A program made the translations under genes and the position numbers. Positions 1 through 8,322 of a stretch of DNA of 42,984 nucleotides are shown piece by piece. The notes below the pieces were generated by a model, which saw only the letters and a program-made list of their open reading frames with translations, made no database searches and was not told the origin of the DNA. Source of the DNA: JASGCL01 sp965262775 (GTDB taxonomy: Bacteria; Pseudomonadota; Alphaproteobacteria; JASGCL01); contig CBDHFT010000003.1 of assembly GCA_965262775.1 (NCBI GenBank), positions 1-42,984 of the forward strand, given 5' to 3'. How positions within the stretch are numbered: the first letter of the stretch is position 1; the number at the start of each line of letters is the position of its first letter.

Positions 1-920
1 AGCAAACAGGCGATGATGAAAATGTATCGCCGAAGGATTCAACACTGCATTTTGCCAAAAATGTAATTTTTTATTCATGATGTTGGCCTTTTGCTGCCTG
101 CTGGCTTGTGTTGCTTCGTCTGCAGGTTTTGTCCTACTTCTTTGTCAGCATCGCCATCCAAAATAATGACATCGCTTTCTTGGTTGCCTTGCCACCAATA
201 ATCGGTGGGCACAAAATTATCCCCCATCAAGGGCCAGGTGCCGTAGGCATAGCCCGCCTTCGCCCCCGCGGTCAGGCTGCCCAGACATAAGGTCATCAAC
301 AACACCAGGGTAAGTGCCAAGCGAAACGGATGATAAGAAAGAACTTGCCCGCGGTAGGTTGCCATCATGGCGTATAAAACAAACAAAATAATAACGGCCA
401 TAAAAAAATGCGCTACCAAATTTAATGGCGCCACAGAATTGCTTACAAATAATCCCGATTCCACCATCCACTTACCCACCACCGCCTGCATCGCGCCCAG
501 CAAAAACAAAGCGAGCAATCCCCATTTTTGTTGCTTAGAAATATTACGCCAACCACCCGTCAGGGCAAGGACAATAACACCCCCGCCCAACACCGCCCCC
601 AACAGGCGCGCCAGCAAGCGGTGGCTATATTCCCACCAAAAAATTCGTTTGAAATCGTCGATAGAAAATATCGAACCCAATTCTTTATATTGTTCGGTCT
701 GTTGATACAAACCAAATAATTTATTCCAATCTTGCTGATTAAGGGGCGGCAAAATATCAACCACGACTTTCCATTCCACGATGGATAGCCCCGATTCGGT
801 CAAGCGCGTCAGCCCCCCCACCACCAGCATCACCAAGGTTAAAATAAAAAGCGAGCAAAGCCAGCGAGCATAGGTATCATGCCCAAAAATTTTATTAATA
901 AACAAGGTATAATCTCTCAT
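1..920 (-). CDS. ctaA: Heme A synthase (COX15/CtaA family), 3' partial and frameshifted
   Basis: Membrane enzyme that oxidises heme O to heme A for aa3-type cytochrome oxidase; its client subunits CtaC and CtaD are encoded 10 kb away. The N-terminal part shows family hallmarks: a first membrane segment ending GGLTRLTESGLS, then WWEYSHRLLAR with a heme-ligand His, further hydrophobic segments, and GTWPLMGD. The open frame stops at 75-77, but the family continuation FWQNAVLNPSAIHFHHRLFA is encoded at 60-1 in the -1 frame. One extra A in the AAAA run near 126-129 would join the two frames. The joined protein would carry a charged insertion of about 35-40 residues (QGNQESDVIILDGDADKEVG...) in the loop before this His-bearing helix, where the family normally has a short loop. 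The C-terminus lies beyond position 1. The ORF extends to 935, but I prefer the ATG at 920 (MRDYTLF) because the predicted -10 box covers the upstream ATGs. Real pseudogene or base-calling error cannot be told apart here. Confidence 0.85.
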
Positions 921-949
921 GGTGATTACCATCATAAGAGATTATACCT
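905..949. repeat. 13-bp perfect inverted repeat over the ctaA start and -10 box
   Basis: Arms AGGTATAATCTCT (905-917) and AGAGATTATACCT (937-949) are perfect inverse complements separated by 19 nt. The spacer contains a second short inverted pair, ATGGT (919-923) and ACCAT (928-932). The element spans the predicted -10 box and the first codons, so it could be a repressor operator or, in a longer transcript, a hairpin that hides the start codon. Seen directly; the function is inferred. Confidence 0.6.
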
Positions 950-960
950 ATTCTTGTCAA
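931..960 (-). promoter_or_regulatory. Sigma70-type promoter of ctaA, near-leaderless
   Basis: On the minus strand a perfect -35 TTGACA (955-960) is followed after 18 bp by TATGAT (931-936), five of six matches to the -10 consensus. Transcription would begin at about 923-927, only 3-7 nt before the ATG at 918-920, so the mRNA would be essentially leaderless. No Shine-Dalgarno sequence precedes that ATG. The in-frame ATGs at 933-935 and 930-932 fall inside or directly beside the -10 box and would not be transcribed from this promoter. Confidence 0.55.
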
Positions 961-1010
961 AACCATTCTTACCATTTTTATGGACGGCAATCATGACTTG
1001 TCAGCCAGTA

Positions 1011-2087
1011 TTAAAAGTTAACCCCCATGCCCGCACCAACGAAGAAGGCAAGGCTGCCAGGATTTGATGTATGTTTTACCGCATCATTATCTTCCCTTCC
1101 TGTGTAATGAAATTTTTGCAGGGCCACGATGTAACGGGCGTTGATGTCAGCATGAAAATAACCATTGTCATACTCGGCCGCAATCTGTGGTGCCAAAACC
1201 ATGGACGCGCCGCCCCTGGCTGTTGTGGTTGAACCCGCGGCCGAAGCATCAATACCCTCATCGAGTAAGGATGTATTTTTCTTATCGGGTAAGGGTATAT
1301 ATTCATTAGCATCAAAAGGCTTAGGACGGGGCGTAAGAATCGCATCGGCCTCAACCTTATATTCGCCTTTATCAGTAAAACCTTTGCCATATTGAAAATG
1401 AACACAACGGTTGGGACCAATATTGCCACCAGGTAATGTTTTCTCTGTCACCACGGTGGATGAGTATTTACCAAACGCTACCCTATCGCCTGGCTTCAAT
1501 CCGTCGCCATCGGTACGAAAAGTACAATTTTGAGAATGTTCAGGACTTTTTACGTCAACGATAATCGCTGTCCCGCCCGTGGGCACGGCTAGCCTTGTGT
1601 ATGTTATATCTGACAAGGCAACGCCAACGCCCAAGCCCAGTCGAATCCCCCATTGATTTTTTTTATCAAGGCTGAAGCGGTAGGATGGCGTGAGGCCGAT
1701 GATATGATAATTGGCTTGGTAATTATAACTGTCATTATTCCATTTGCGATTAAAGCCCAAATAATCAAAAGCTAATCCCCATTTTTTATTGCTGGTATAA
1801 CCAAAGCTGGCGCCATAACCGAAGCTGGAATATGCACCGAGCGCGGTGGAATCGGTTGTGCCATCTTGATAAGATTTATTCAATTTACCAGGAAGATTTA
1901 CAAGATAGCCAAGGTCTACCTTCAAGGTAAACTGACCATTTATTTTATCTGCTAACAAATTGTTGTTAAGGTTTTTGCTAAATAATGATTCATGATTGCT
2001 ATCTTTATTTCTAGCCGAATCAGCTATCGCCACATTATGCCCACTTAAAACCATCCCTAACACCGCCCCATATACTATCTTTTTCAT
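1011..2087 (-). CDS. Outer-membrane beta-barrel surface protein, paralogue A
   Basis: Predicted secreted outer-membrane protein of 358 residues. I chose the ATG at 2087 because GGAGG (2093-2097) sits five bases upstream and a signal peptide begins there (MKKIVYGAVLGMVLSG...). The mature part has alternating glycine/aromatic strands such as FGYGASFGYTSNKKWGLAFDY, YRFSLDKK and WGIRLGLGVGVA, and ends with Phe (GMGVNF), the usual assembly signal of barrel proteins. About 110 residues in the middle are hydrophilic, contain a conserved Cys pair (QNCTF and NRCVHF) and match the neighbouring paralogue only patchily; this is likely an exposed loop. It is followed downstream by ctaA. The architecture resembles surface-antigen barrels of host-associated alphaproteobacteria, but I cannot assign a named family. 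Confidence 0.8.
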   Translation of the reverse strand: MKKIVYGAVLGMVLSGHNVAIADSARNKDSNHESLFSKNLNNNLLADKINGQFTLKVDLGYLVNLPGKLNKSYQDGTTDSTALGAYSSFGYGASFGYTSNKKWGLAFDYLGFNRKWNNDSYNYQANYHIIGLTPSYRFSLDKKNQWGIRLGLGVGVALSDITYTRLAVPTGGTAIIVDVKSPEHSQNCTFRTDGDGLKPGDRVAFGKYSSTVVTEKTLPGGNIGPNRCVHFQYGKGFTDKGEYKVEADAILTPRPKPFDANEYIPLPDKKNTSLLDEGIDASAAGSTTTARGGASMVLAPQIAAEYDNGYFHADINARYIVALQKFHYTGREDNDAVKHTSNPGSLAFFVGAGMGVNF

Positions 2088-2364
2088 AACTGCCTCCAAA
2101 AAAATATCCCCCACAAACCTTGTAAAAAGAATATTGTAAATTTTTAGCAGTCCCTACTCTTTAACATCGCCCTGGCAAGATCCCTGACAATCCCTCTATG
2201 CCCCCGATGCCCCGTTTGATAACCCATGCAACGCGCAATGCGCCCCCACGTTACAATCAAGACTTACACCCAATCTCCATCCCGTCATAATCTATCATAA
2301 CTTATAATAAAGGATATATTTATTCCGCCCGCTTTTTATTTTTGTCTTTTTATGACAAAGAATA
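2088..2364. other. Intergenic region between the two barrel genes; promoter of paralogue A
   Basis: 277 bp with no credible gene. Read on the minus strand it shares AGGGACTG (2147-2154 region) about 60-70 nt before the start codon with the region upstream of paralogue B, suggesting a common promoter or leader. A 6-bp hairpin, TTTGTC/GACAAA (2341-2359), lies just after the paralogue B stop codon but lacks a following U-run. Confidence 0.4.
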
Positions 2365-3627
2365 TTAAAAATTAATACCCAGGCCTGCACCGACGAAGAA
2401 GGCGAGGCTACCAGGGTTTGTATTGTATTTTATATTATTCTTTTCATCTTTGTTGGCATAATTAAATTTTTGCAAAGCCGCGATGTAGCGCGCATTGATA
2501 TCGGCATGGAAATAACCATTGTCATATTCCACCGAAATTTGTGGTGCCAAAACCATGGCGGTGCCACCCAAAGTACCCGCGGTATTATCGTTGGGAATCC
2601 AAGGCGCGGCTAATGACGAGTCTGATGTTGTCGCTGGTGATGCTGGTGGCGACGCGGGTGATGGTGGCGTTGACACCGACGGGGGAAGTGGCGTTGAGGG
2701 CGGCGTTGAAGCTGGCGGTGGCGGCGATGATGGGGTTACTGGCGATGCTGGCTGTCCGCTGGCTGGTGGGGTGGCCGCCGCTTTGTATGGTCCGCCATCA
2801 CGAAATAAATACCACATGGGGTTATATAGCACGCAACGATTTGGCCCAATATTGCCACTGGGAAGGTTGGCCGCGCTAACATTAACGGTCGTCATAAGTT
2901 CTGGCCTAACGCTGACGGGGGCATTGGCTACCGTATCCCCTGGCTTCAGCCCATTTGCATCGGTGTAAAAGGGGCAAGCACCAGTAAGATCTGGATTCTT
3001 GATATCCGTCCTAATCGCCGTTCCGCTGGTTGCTTGGCTAAAACCACTATATCTAACATCGGATACAGCCACACCCAAACCAAGGCCCAACCTAATACCC
3101 CATTCATTTTTCTTATCAAGGCTAAAGCGATAGGATGGTGTGAGGGTAATGATATTATAACTGGCATTATAATTATGGCCAACATCTTGCCATTTGCGAT
3201 TAAACCCCAAATAATCAAATGATAATCCCCATTTTTTATTGCTGGTATAACCAAAACTGGCGCCATAACCAAACCCCGAAGCCGTGCCAAGCGACGTGGA
3301 ATCCGCGTTGCCATCTTGATAAGATTTATCCAACTTCCTAGAAAACTGCAAAACATAACCCAGGTCTACCTTCAGCGTGAGCTGGCCATCAATTTTGTTG
3401 GCCAACAAATTATGGTTCAATGTTGCCACGGGCGAGGCTAACTGCGGGCGCGTCGCTGCTTGAGAATTGGCTTGAAGATTTTGCTTCTGCAAATTCAATT
3501 GCTTGTTTTTCTTTGCCTGCTTGGTTGATTGTGCTGGGTTATCTGAATTATTGACCGCTTTAACGCTGCCACCTGGATACCCTATTAAACACGCCGTGCA
3601 GACGGCACTCAACAAAATTTTTTTCAT
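2365..3627 (-). CDS. Outer-membrane beta-barrel surface protein, paralogue B, with Pro-rich insertion
   Basis: 420-residue paralogue of the next gene downstream. The ATG at 3627 is preferred over the GTG just before it, because GGAG at 3633-3636 is five bases away, the same spacing as in paralogue A. A signal peptide (MKKILLSAVCTACLIGYPGGSVKA) leads into a Gln/Lys/Asn-rich stretch, then barrel strands nearly identical to paralogue A (FGYGASFGYTSNKKWGLSFDYLGFNRKW, split by short gaps elsewhere) and a C-terminal Phe (GLGINF). The variable middle keeps the Cys pair (GACPF, NRCVLY) and GLKPGD, then adds about 55 residues made mostly of Pro, Ser, Thr and Ala. Tandem duplication followed by loop divergence is the simplest reading; a role at the cell surface is inferred. 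Confidence 0.8.
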   Translation of the reverse strand: MKKILLSAVCTACLIGYPGGSVKAVNNSDNPAQSTKQAKKNKQLNLQKQNLQANSQAATRPQLASPVATLNHNLLANKIDGQLTLKVDLGYVLQFSRKLDKSYQDGNADSTSLGTASGFGYGASFGYTSNKKWGLSFDYLGFNRKWQDVGHNYNASYNIITLTPSYRFSLDKKNEWGIRLGLGLGVAVSDVRYSGFSQATSGTAIRTDIKNPDLTGACPFYTDANGLKPGDTVANAPVSVRPELMTTVNVSAANLPSGNIGPNRCVLYNPMWYLFRDGGPYKAAATPPASGQPASPVTPSSPPPPASTPPSTPLPPSVSTPPSPASPPASPATTSDSSLAAPWIPNDNTAGTLGGTAMVLAPQISVEYDNGYFHADINARYIAALQKFNYANKDEKNNIKYNTNPGSLAFFVGAGLGINF

Positions 3628-3920
3628 CACTGCTCCACGACAGAATATTTCTGTGAAAAATATTCTATTTAAAATTAAGAACAGTCCCTTTTAAAAAATA
3701 TTGCCCCCCTACTTCTTCATATTTTTTAACACATATTTTGCATGATGAACTATTTATTTATCCATTTTGTTATTTATGTCTTCATTTGTCACGTTTAATA
3801 TTAACGTAGGTTGTAAATAAACCGATATTATTATTATTTGTTTTTATTTATTAATTTTTATTTTTTGCATGCACACGGCGTTGGCCGCGCTAATATATTT
3901 TTAACCAATAGGTATTTTAT
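3628..3920. other. AT-rich leader/promoter region of paralogue B with a 9-bp hairpin
   Basis: No gene seen. A perfect stem AGAATATTT (3642-3650) / AAATATTCT (3658-3666) with a 7-nt loop sits just upstream of the ribosome-binding site of paralogue B. AGGGACTG, shared with the leader of paralogue A, occurs on the minus strand near 3685-3692. The remainder, 3700-3900, is mostly A and T with one GC-rich patch around 3871-3890. Confidence 0.4.
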
Positions 3921-5918
3921 TTAACGCGTGCGACCAAATAATTTTTCCATGTCGGCGAGATTAATTTCTAAGTAAGTTGGCCGCCCATGATTACATTGCC
4001 CCGAATTATCGGTTACCTCCATCTCGCGAAGCAAAGCATTCATTTCATCAATACTTAATTCACGGCCCGCACGAATGGAACCATGGCAAGATAACCGCGA
4101 TAGGATAGCGTCAATCTTCTTACCCGTGTCATAAAGTTGAAACCAATCATGACAAGAATCGATGATGTCATTGACTATCTTTTCTGAATGGTTTTTTGCC
4201 AACAGGGCGGGTAAGGCGGTGAAGATTATTTTCTCATCCGCTACCACATCATAAAATATTCCTAGGTTGCGAAAATTGCTTTGGTTTTCAATAAACCCCT
4301 CCCCCAATTCGGGCGATATTTTTTTTTCGATAGGCAATAACAAATTTTGCGCATGGGGAGCATTGCCATAAAATTCGCGTTTCAATTTTTCATAAACCAA
4401 ACGTTCATGCGCCGCATGCTGGTCAACCAAAATCACCGCGTCGCCCTTGATAGCAATGATATAGGTTTTTGCAAATTGAAACACCGCCAACCCCAAATAT
4501 TCCTTATTGTTTTTTTCCGCTTGCTGCGCCGTTGTTCCATCGCCTTGTTGCGCTGCTTCAAAATATTTTTTTATATATTCTGCATTGTCTTCGACAATTT
4601 TTATGCTTCGGTCATCCAACAAATGGGCTTGCGCGGTTGACTGGTTGATGACGGCGGGGTTGGGCGGGGTTTGATGTTGCCATGATTGGTCAGCATATTC
4701 ATTATTCATATTTGATTCGCGCAAACCATCGCCCGCTGTCGCTCCACCTTTATCAATTTCCTCAGTCCGAAAAAAGGATGCAGGTAAGGGTGCGATGCGC
4801 TCAAGATTTTCCGTTAAAGAACCTCTTAAAGATTGAATAGCCCCCGCCGCATGGGCGGTTTGTTTGCCATGTTGATGCAGGGCGTCGCGTATTCTTTTTA
4901 TAATCAGACCGTGCATTTCTTTGGGAAATTGAAACCTAACCTCGGCCTTGGTTGGGTGCACATTGACATCGACCATTTTGCGCGGGCAAAACAAATTAAT
5001 AACCACAAATGGCTGGCGGTCGGCCGCCAAGACATCTTGGTAAGCGGCGCGCACCACGCCATAAAAATTTTTATCGCTTATGGCGCGGCCATTCACAAAA
5101 AAATATATGCCCGAGCGATTCTTGCGAAAGATGGTCGGCAAAGAACAGAAGCCTGATAACCAAATATCGTTGCTGTTTCTATCCGCGCTGTCCTTGCCCG
5201 CGGGCTTATCGGAAAGGGGGATGAGGTCGCGCACCACTTCCTCGCCCCATAATATTCTCAACCGTTGTTGCAATGTTTGGTCGGCGGGGAAATTGTATTT
5301 TTCCACACCATCTTCCCAATAGGTTATCCCCACCAAGGGATGCGACAGGGCGATTTTTTCAATAACCTCCCTAATGCGGGTTTGTTCGACACGCGGACTG
5401 CCAAGGAATTTTAAACGGGCGGGCGTTTTATAAAACAAATCATCAACAATAATTTTTGTGCCCGATGCCAATTTGTCACCAGCCTTCATTCCAAATCCTA
5501 AAGAAAAACCCTTGTCCTTCATTATTTGCCCCACCGTGCCGCCTTCGACCAGCAAGGAAAAAAAATTTTCCTCGGTTTTTGTTTTGCTGATAATTTTTAA
5601 ACGCGCCACCGAACCGATGGAGCTTAATGCCTCGCCGCGAAAGCCCAAAAAAGCCAAGTCCAAAATATTGTCGTCGGTTAATTTCGATGTTGCATGCCGC
5701 GCCACCGCCAGGGGCAATTCGTCGCGCGCGATGCCCATGCCATTATCGGCCAGGGTAATATTATTAATACCGCCGCCGCTGGTGTGAACTTCTATCTTGG
5801 TGGCCCCCGCGTCGATGGCGTTTTCTAATAATTCTTTCACCGCCGCGGCTGGCCGTTCAATAACTTCGCCCGCGGCAATGCGGCTTATCATCACCGATGA
5901 TAATTTTCTAATGGGCAT
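3921..5918 (-). CDS. mutL: DNA mismatch repair protein MutL
   Basis: MutL couples mismatch recognition by MutS to strand removal. The 665 residues show the GHKL ATPase domain first: ENAIDAG with the catalytic Glu, DNGMGI and GFRGEALSSIG within residues 30-105, then KTPARLKFL and the DVNVHPTKAEVRF segment that closes the transducer domain. A linker rich in Gln, Asn and Ala follows. The C-terminal dimerisation domain has the metal-binding endonuclease motif DQHAAHERLVYE (about residue 493), plus SCHGSIRAG and CNHGRPTY, so this is the nicking type of MutL expected where no MutH exists. It is the last gene of the udg-gshB-pgi-mutL run, 16 bp after pgi. The length is normal. Confidence 0.97.
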   Translation of the reverse strand: MPIRKLSSVMISRIAAGEVIERPAAAVKELLENAIDAGATKIEVHTSGGGINNITLADNGMGIARDELPLAVARHATSKLTDDNILDLAFLGFRGEALSSIGSVARLKIISKTKTEENFFSLLVEGGTVGQIMKDKGFSLGFGMKAGDKLASGTKIIVDDLFYKTPARLKFLGSPRVEQTRIREVIEKIALSHPLVGITYWEDGVEKYNFPADQTLQQRLRILWGEEVVRDLIPLSDKPAGKDSADRNSNDIWLSGFCSLPTIFRKNRSGIYFFVNGRAISDKNFYGVVRAAYQDVLAADRQPFVVINLFCPRKMVDVNVHPTKAEVRFQFPKEMHGLIIKRIRDALHQHGKQTAHAAGAIQSLRGSLTENLERIAPLPASFFRTEEIDKGGATAGDGLRESNMNNEYADQSWQHQTPPNPAVINQSTAQAHLLDDRSIKIVEDNAEYIKKYFEAAQQGDGTTAQQAEKNNKEYLGLAVFQFAKTYIIAIKGDAVILVDQHAAHERLVYEKLKREFYGNAPHAQNLLLPIEKKISPELGEGFIENQSNFRNLGIFYDVVADEKIIFTALPALLAKNHSEKIVNDIIDSCHDWFQLYDTGKKIDAILSRLSCHGSIRAGRELSIDEMNALLREMEVTDNSGQCNHGRPTYLEINLADMEKLFGRTR

Positions 5919-5934
5919 TTTTTTTTCGGTTATT

Positions 5935-7311
5935 TTATTTTTTCCTTAACTTAATTTCCTCCAGCTGATGACGAATTTTTTGTTTGCCGTCTTCCACCCG
6001 TGGCTGGTCAAATGGATCAAACCCACCGCGCAAAAATGCCACAAACAATGTTTCCATCATGAAATGCATCAACAGGGCGCCAATCGATTCTTCATTCAAA
6101 TGGGGCAAGGCAATGGTCCGCACGGGCAGGCGATATTTTAAGAATACATCAGTAATACCATGGGCGCAAGCATCCATCATGTCTTCCAAATTAATACCTT
6201 CATACCGCGCCATTTTTTCGTGCAAGGCCAATAATTTTTTATCGGGCGTGGCAAGGTTTATTTTTTCGGCGGTGGTCAACACGGTGTAAATTTTATCTTG
6301 CGGCCCGCCCAACCACAATTCCAACTGGCTATGTTGGTCAACGGGGCCCGTCGCAAACAACGGGGTCGAGCCCTTGCCATTTTTTCCCAGGCTTTCGGCC
6401 CACAATTGGCGAAACCAACGGCATAGGGTGCTTAACCTATCGGCGTAGGATAACATCACCATCACCGATTTTTGCTTGGTCTCCTCTAACCCATAAATGG
6501 CCAAGGCCGATTGGGCGGAAGGATTTTTTCTTAGGTCGTGCGACAAACAATGTTGCAACATTTCTGCGGCACCCTTCCTGATATGCAATACCGACAGGCC
6601 CGCCATCGCCGCGGGCAACATACCCACCACCGACAACACCGAATAACGCCCCGACAAATTTTTATCATGCATCAATTTTTGCGCGCCGTAATAATCGGCC
6701 AGGTTATTCAGCGGCGATTCTTTATCCTCCGACACCACCCAAAAATGATTCTTCACCTTATCCCTGCCCAATGATTTTTCCATAAGCGGCAATAGATAAA
6801 GGGTTTGCAAAATTGTTTCCAACGTATCGCCCGATTTGCTAATCGACACCAGGGCGGTTTCGTGCCAATTGATGTCTTTGGTTTTGTTATGAAAATCTAT
6901 CGGGTCAAAATTAATCAAAATTTCTAATCGTGGGTGCGGTTTGCTGTTGGCGATTTGGCTGGCCATTTCATAAAGTGCCTGAGAGCCAAGGCTCGAACCA
7001 CCCGTGCCCAAAATAATGACCTTGGTGATTTCCTGCTTCATTAATTGCGCCGTGATTTTTTCAAAAACCACAATGTCATCTTGCTTATCGGGCAGGGTTA
7101 ACAACGCGCTTAATTTTTGCGCTACGCTGGCGTTGATTAAGGGCGAACTGCTTGGTTTCTGCGCCAAAATATTTTCTATGGCAACAATCACATCCTCAAT
7201 GGTGGAAAAATTTTTCGCCAAAAATTCTTCGGGCAACAAATTTTTATCACTTGAGTCCGTCGTTAAAAATCCCGCAATATTTTGTGAAAAGTAATGATTC
7301 TTGAATATCAT
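5935..7311 (-). CDS. pgi: Glucose-6-phosphate isomerase
   Basis: Interconverts glucose 6-phosphate and fructose 6-phosphate in the cytoplasm. Visible motifs are VIILGTGGSSLGSQAL and SISKSGDTLET in the sugar-isomerase domains, AESLGKNGKG with the catalytic Glu, GPVDQHSQLE with the His, and RVEDGKQ near the C-terminus with the active-site Lys. The ORF opens at 7350, but the ATG at 7311 (MIFKNHYF) overlaps the gshB stop codon as ATGA, the classic arrangement for translational coupling, and gives 458 residues. mutL follows 16 bp downstream. Confidence 0.95.
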   Translation of the reverse strand: MIFKNHYFSQNIAGFLTTDSSDKNLLPEEFLAKNFSTIEDVIVAIENILAQKPSSSPLINASVAQKLSALLTLPDKQDDIVVFEKITAQLMKQEITKVIILGTGGSSLGSQALYEMASQIANSKPHPRLEILINFDPIDFHNKTKDINWHETALVSISKSGDTLETILQTLYLLPLMEKSLGRDKVKNHFWVVSEDKESPLNNLADYYGAQKLMHDKNLSGRYSVLSVVGMLPAAMAGLSVLHIRKGAAEMLQHCLSHDLRKNPSAQSALAIYGLEETKQKSVMVMLSYADRLSTLCRWFRQLWAESLGKNGKGSTPLFATGPVDQHSQLELWLGGPQDKIYTVLTTAEKINLATPDKKLLALHEKMARYEGINLEDMMDACAHGITDVFLKYRLPVRTIALPHLNEESIGALLMHFMMETLFVAFLRGGFDPFDQPRVEDGKQKIRHQLEEIKLRKK

Positions 7312-8306
7312 TTTTTTTGCCCATGTAGCTTTTTTTCTAATCTTTTCCAAATATCATCGGCCAAATTTGTTCCCAACAAACGGTCGCTGACGGGAATGCC
7401 CGTGGGTGAAGTCACATTAATTTCTGTCAGATAGCCATCGATAACATCAATCCCGACAAAAAATAATTTCTCCTTCACCAACCATGGGCGTAGCCTTTCC
7501 ACGATTTCTTTATCCTGGGGCGAGAGGTCGCAAGCCATCAACCCGCCACCCGCCCGCGTGTTGGCGCGAATTTGCCCCGCCTGGGGTAGGCGATTAAACC
7601 AACCCGCCGCCTCGCCATCAAGCAAAATAATGCGCTTATCACCCTTGGTCACATTTTTAACAAAGGCCTGGCCCATCAAGGGTAAATTTTTATTAACCGC
7701 CTGTTGCAATTCTACATACACTGCCAAATTGGGGTCGCCCTTGGCCAAAAACGCCACCCCCGCCCCGCCATTACCATGCAATGGTTTGATAACCATGTCG
7801 CCCACGTCATCATGAAACCGTTGCAATTGCGCCAAATCGGCGGAAATAATAGTGCGCGGCATAAGGTCAGCAAAATATAACACCGCCAATTTTTCGGGCG
7901 ACGACCGCACCGCCCGCGGGTCATTCACCACCAGGGTGTTGCTGGTCGCTTGCAACAATTCCAACAAATGGCAATTGGTGATGTAGGTCATGTCGAACGG
8001 CGGGTCTTGGCGCAACCAAATGACATCGCACTCATCAAGTGGGAAATCCGCCACCTCCTTCACCACCGAAAAATGTTCGCCATTTTCCTTTTGTTGCAGG
8101 GTGACAAAACGCCCGCTGGCGGTGATGTTGGCCATTTTTTTGCCCCCCACGGTTTTATCCCCATGGTAGCTTAAATCCTTTGGCAAATAATGAAATATTG
8201 TAAACCCATGCCGTTGCGCCCCCAACCCGATGGCAAAACTGCTATCATATTGTATTTTGATTCCTTCTAGGGGATCCATCTGCAGGGCGCAAATTTTATC
8301 GGTCAT
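7308..8306 (-). CDS. gshB: Glutathione synthetase
   Basis: ATP-dependent ligase that adds glycine to gamma-glutamylcysteine. The 332-residue protein has the prokaryotic N-terminal domain (VIWLRQDPPFDMTYI), then an ATP-grasp domain with VIKPLHGNGGAGV as the glycine-rich ATP loop, TRAGGGL, and the C-terminal metal-binding FVGIDVIDGYLTEINVTSPTG. The start ATG at 8306 has AGGATGA upstream. It lies 16 bp after the uracil-DNA glycosylase gene and overlaps pgi by 4 nt. Glutathione made here could serve the glutathione transferase at 41682-42332. Confidence 0.96.
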   Translation of the reverse strand: MTDKICALQMDPLEGIKIQYDSSFAIGLGAQRHGFTIFHYLPKDLSYHGDKTVGGKKMANITASGRFVTLQQKENGEHFSVVKEVADFPLDECDVIWLRQDPPFDMTYITNCHLLELLQATSNTLVVNDPRAVRSSPEKLAVLYFADLMPRTIISADLAQLQRFHDDVGDMVIKPLHGNGGAGVAFLAKGDPNLAVYVELQQAVNKNLPLMGQAFVKNVTKGDKRIILLDGEAAGWFNRLPQAGQIRANTRAGGGLMACDLSPQDKEIVERLRPWLVKEKLFFVGIDVIDGYLTEINVTSPTGIPVSDRLLGTNLADDIWKRLEKKLHGQKK

Positions 8307-8322
8307 TATCTATCATCCTGTA

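Noticed and set aside
947..955. TTGACA with TATAAT only 7 bp downstream at ctaA
   Set aside because: Spacing is far too short for sigma70; the TATGAT box at 18 bp is used instead.
2341..2359. Hairpin as terminator of paralogue B
   Set aside because: Stem is only 6 bp and the following minus-strand sequence is A-rich, not a U-run.
2519..2968. Gly/Val/Asp-rich ORF of 149 codons
   Set aside because: Antisense to the Pro-rich insertion and conserved strands of paralogue B.
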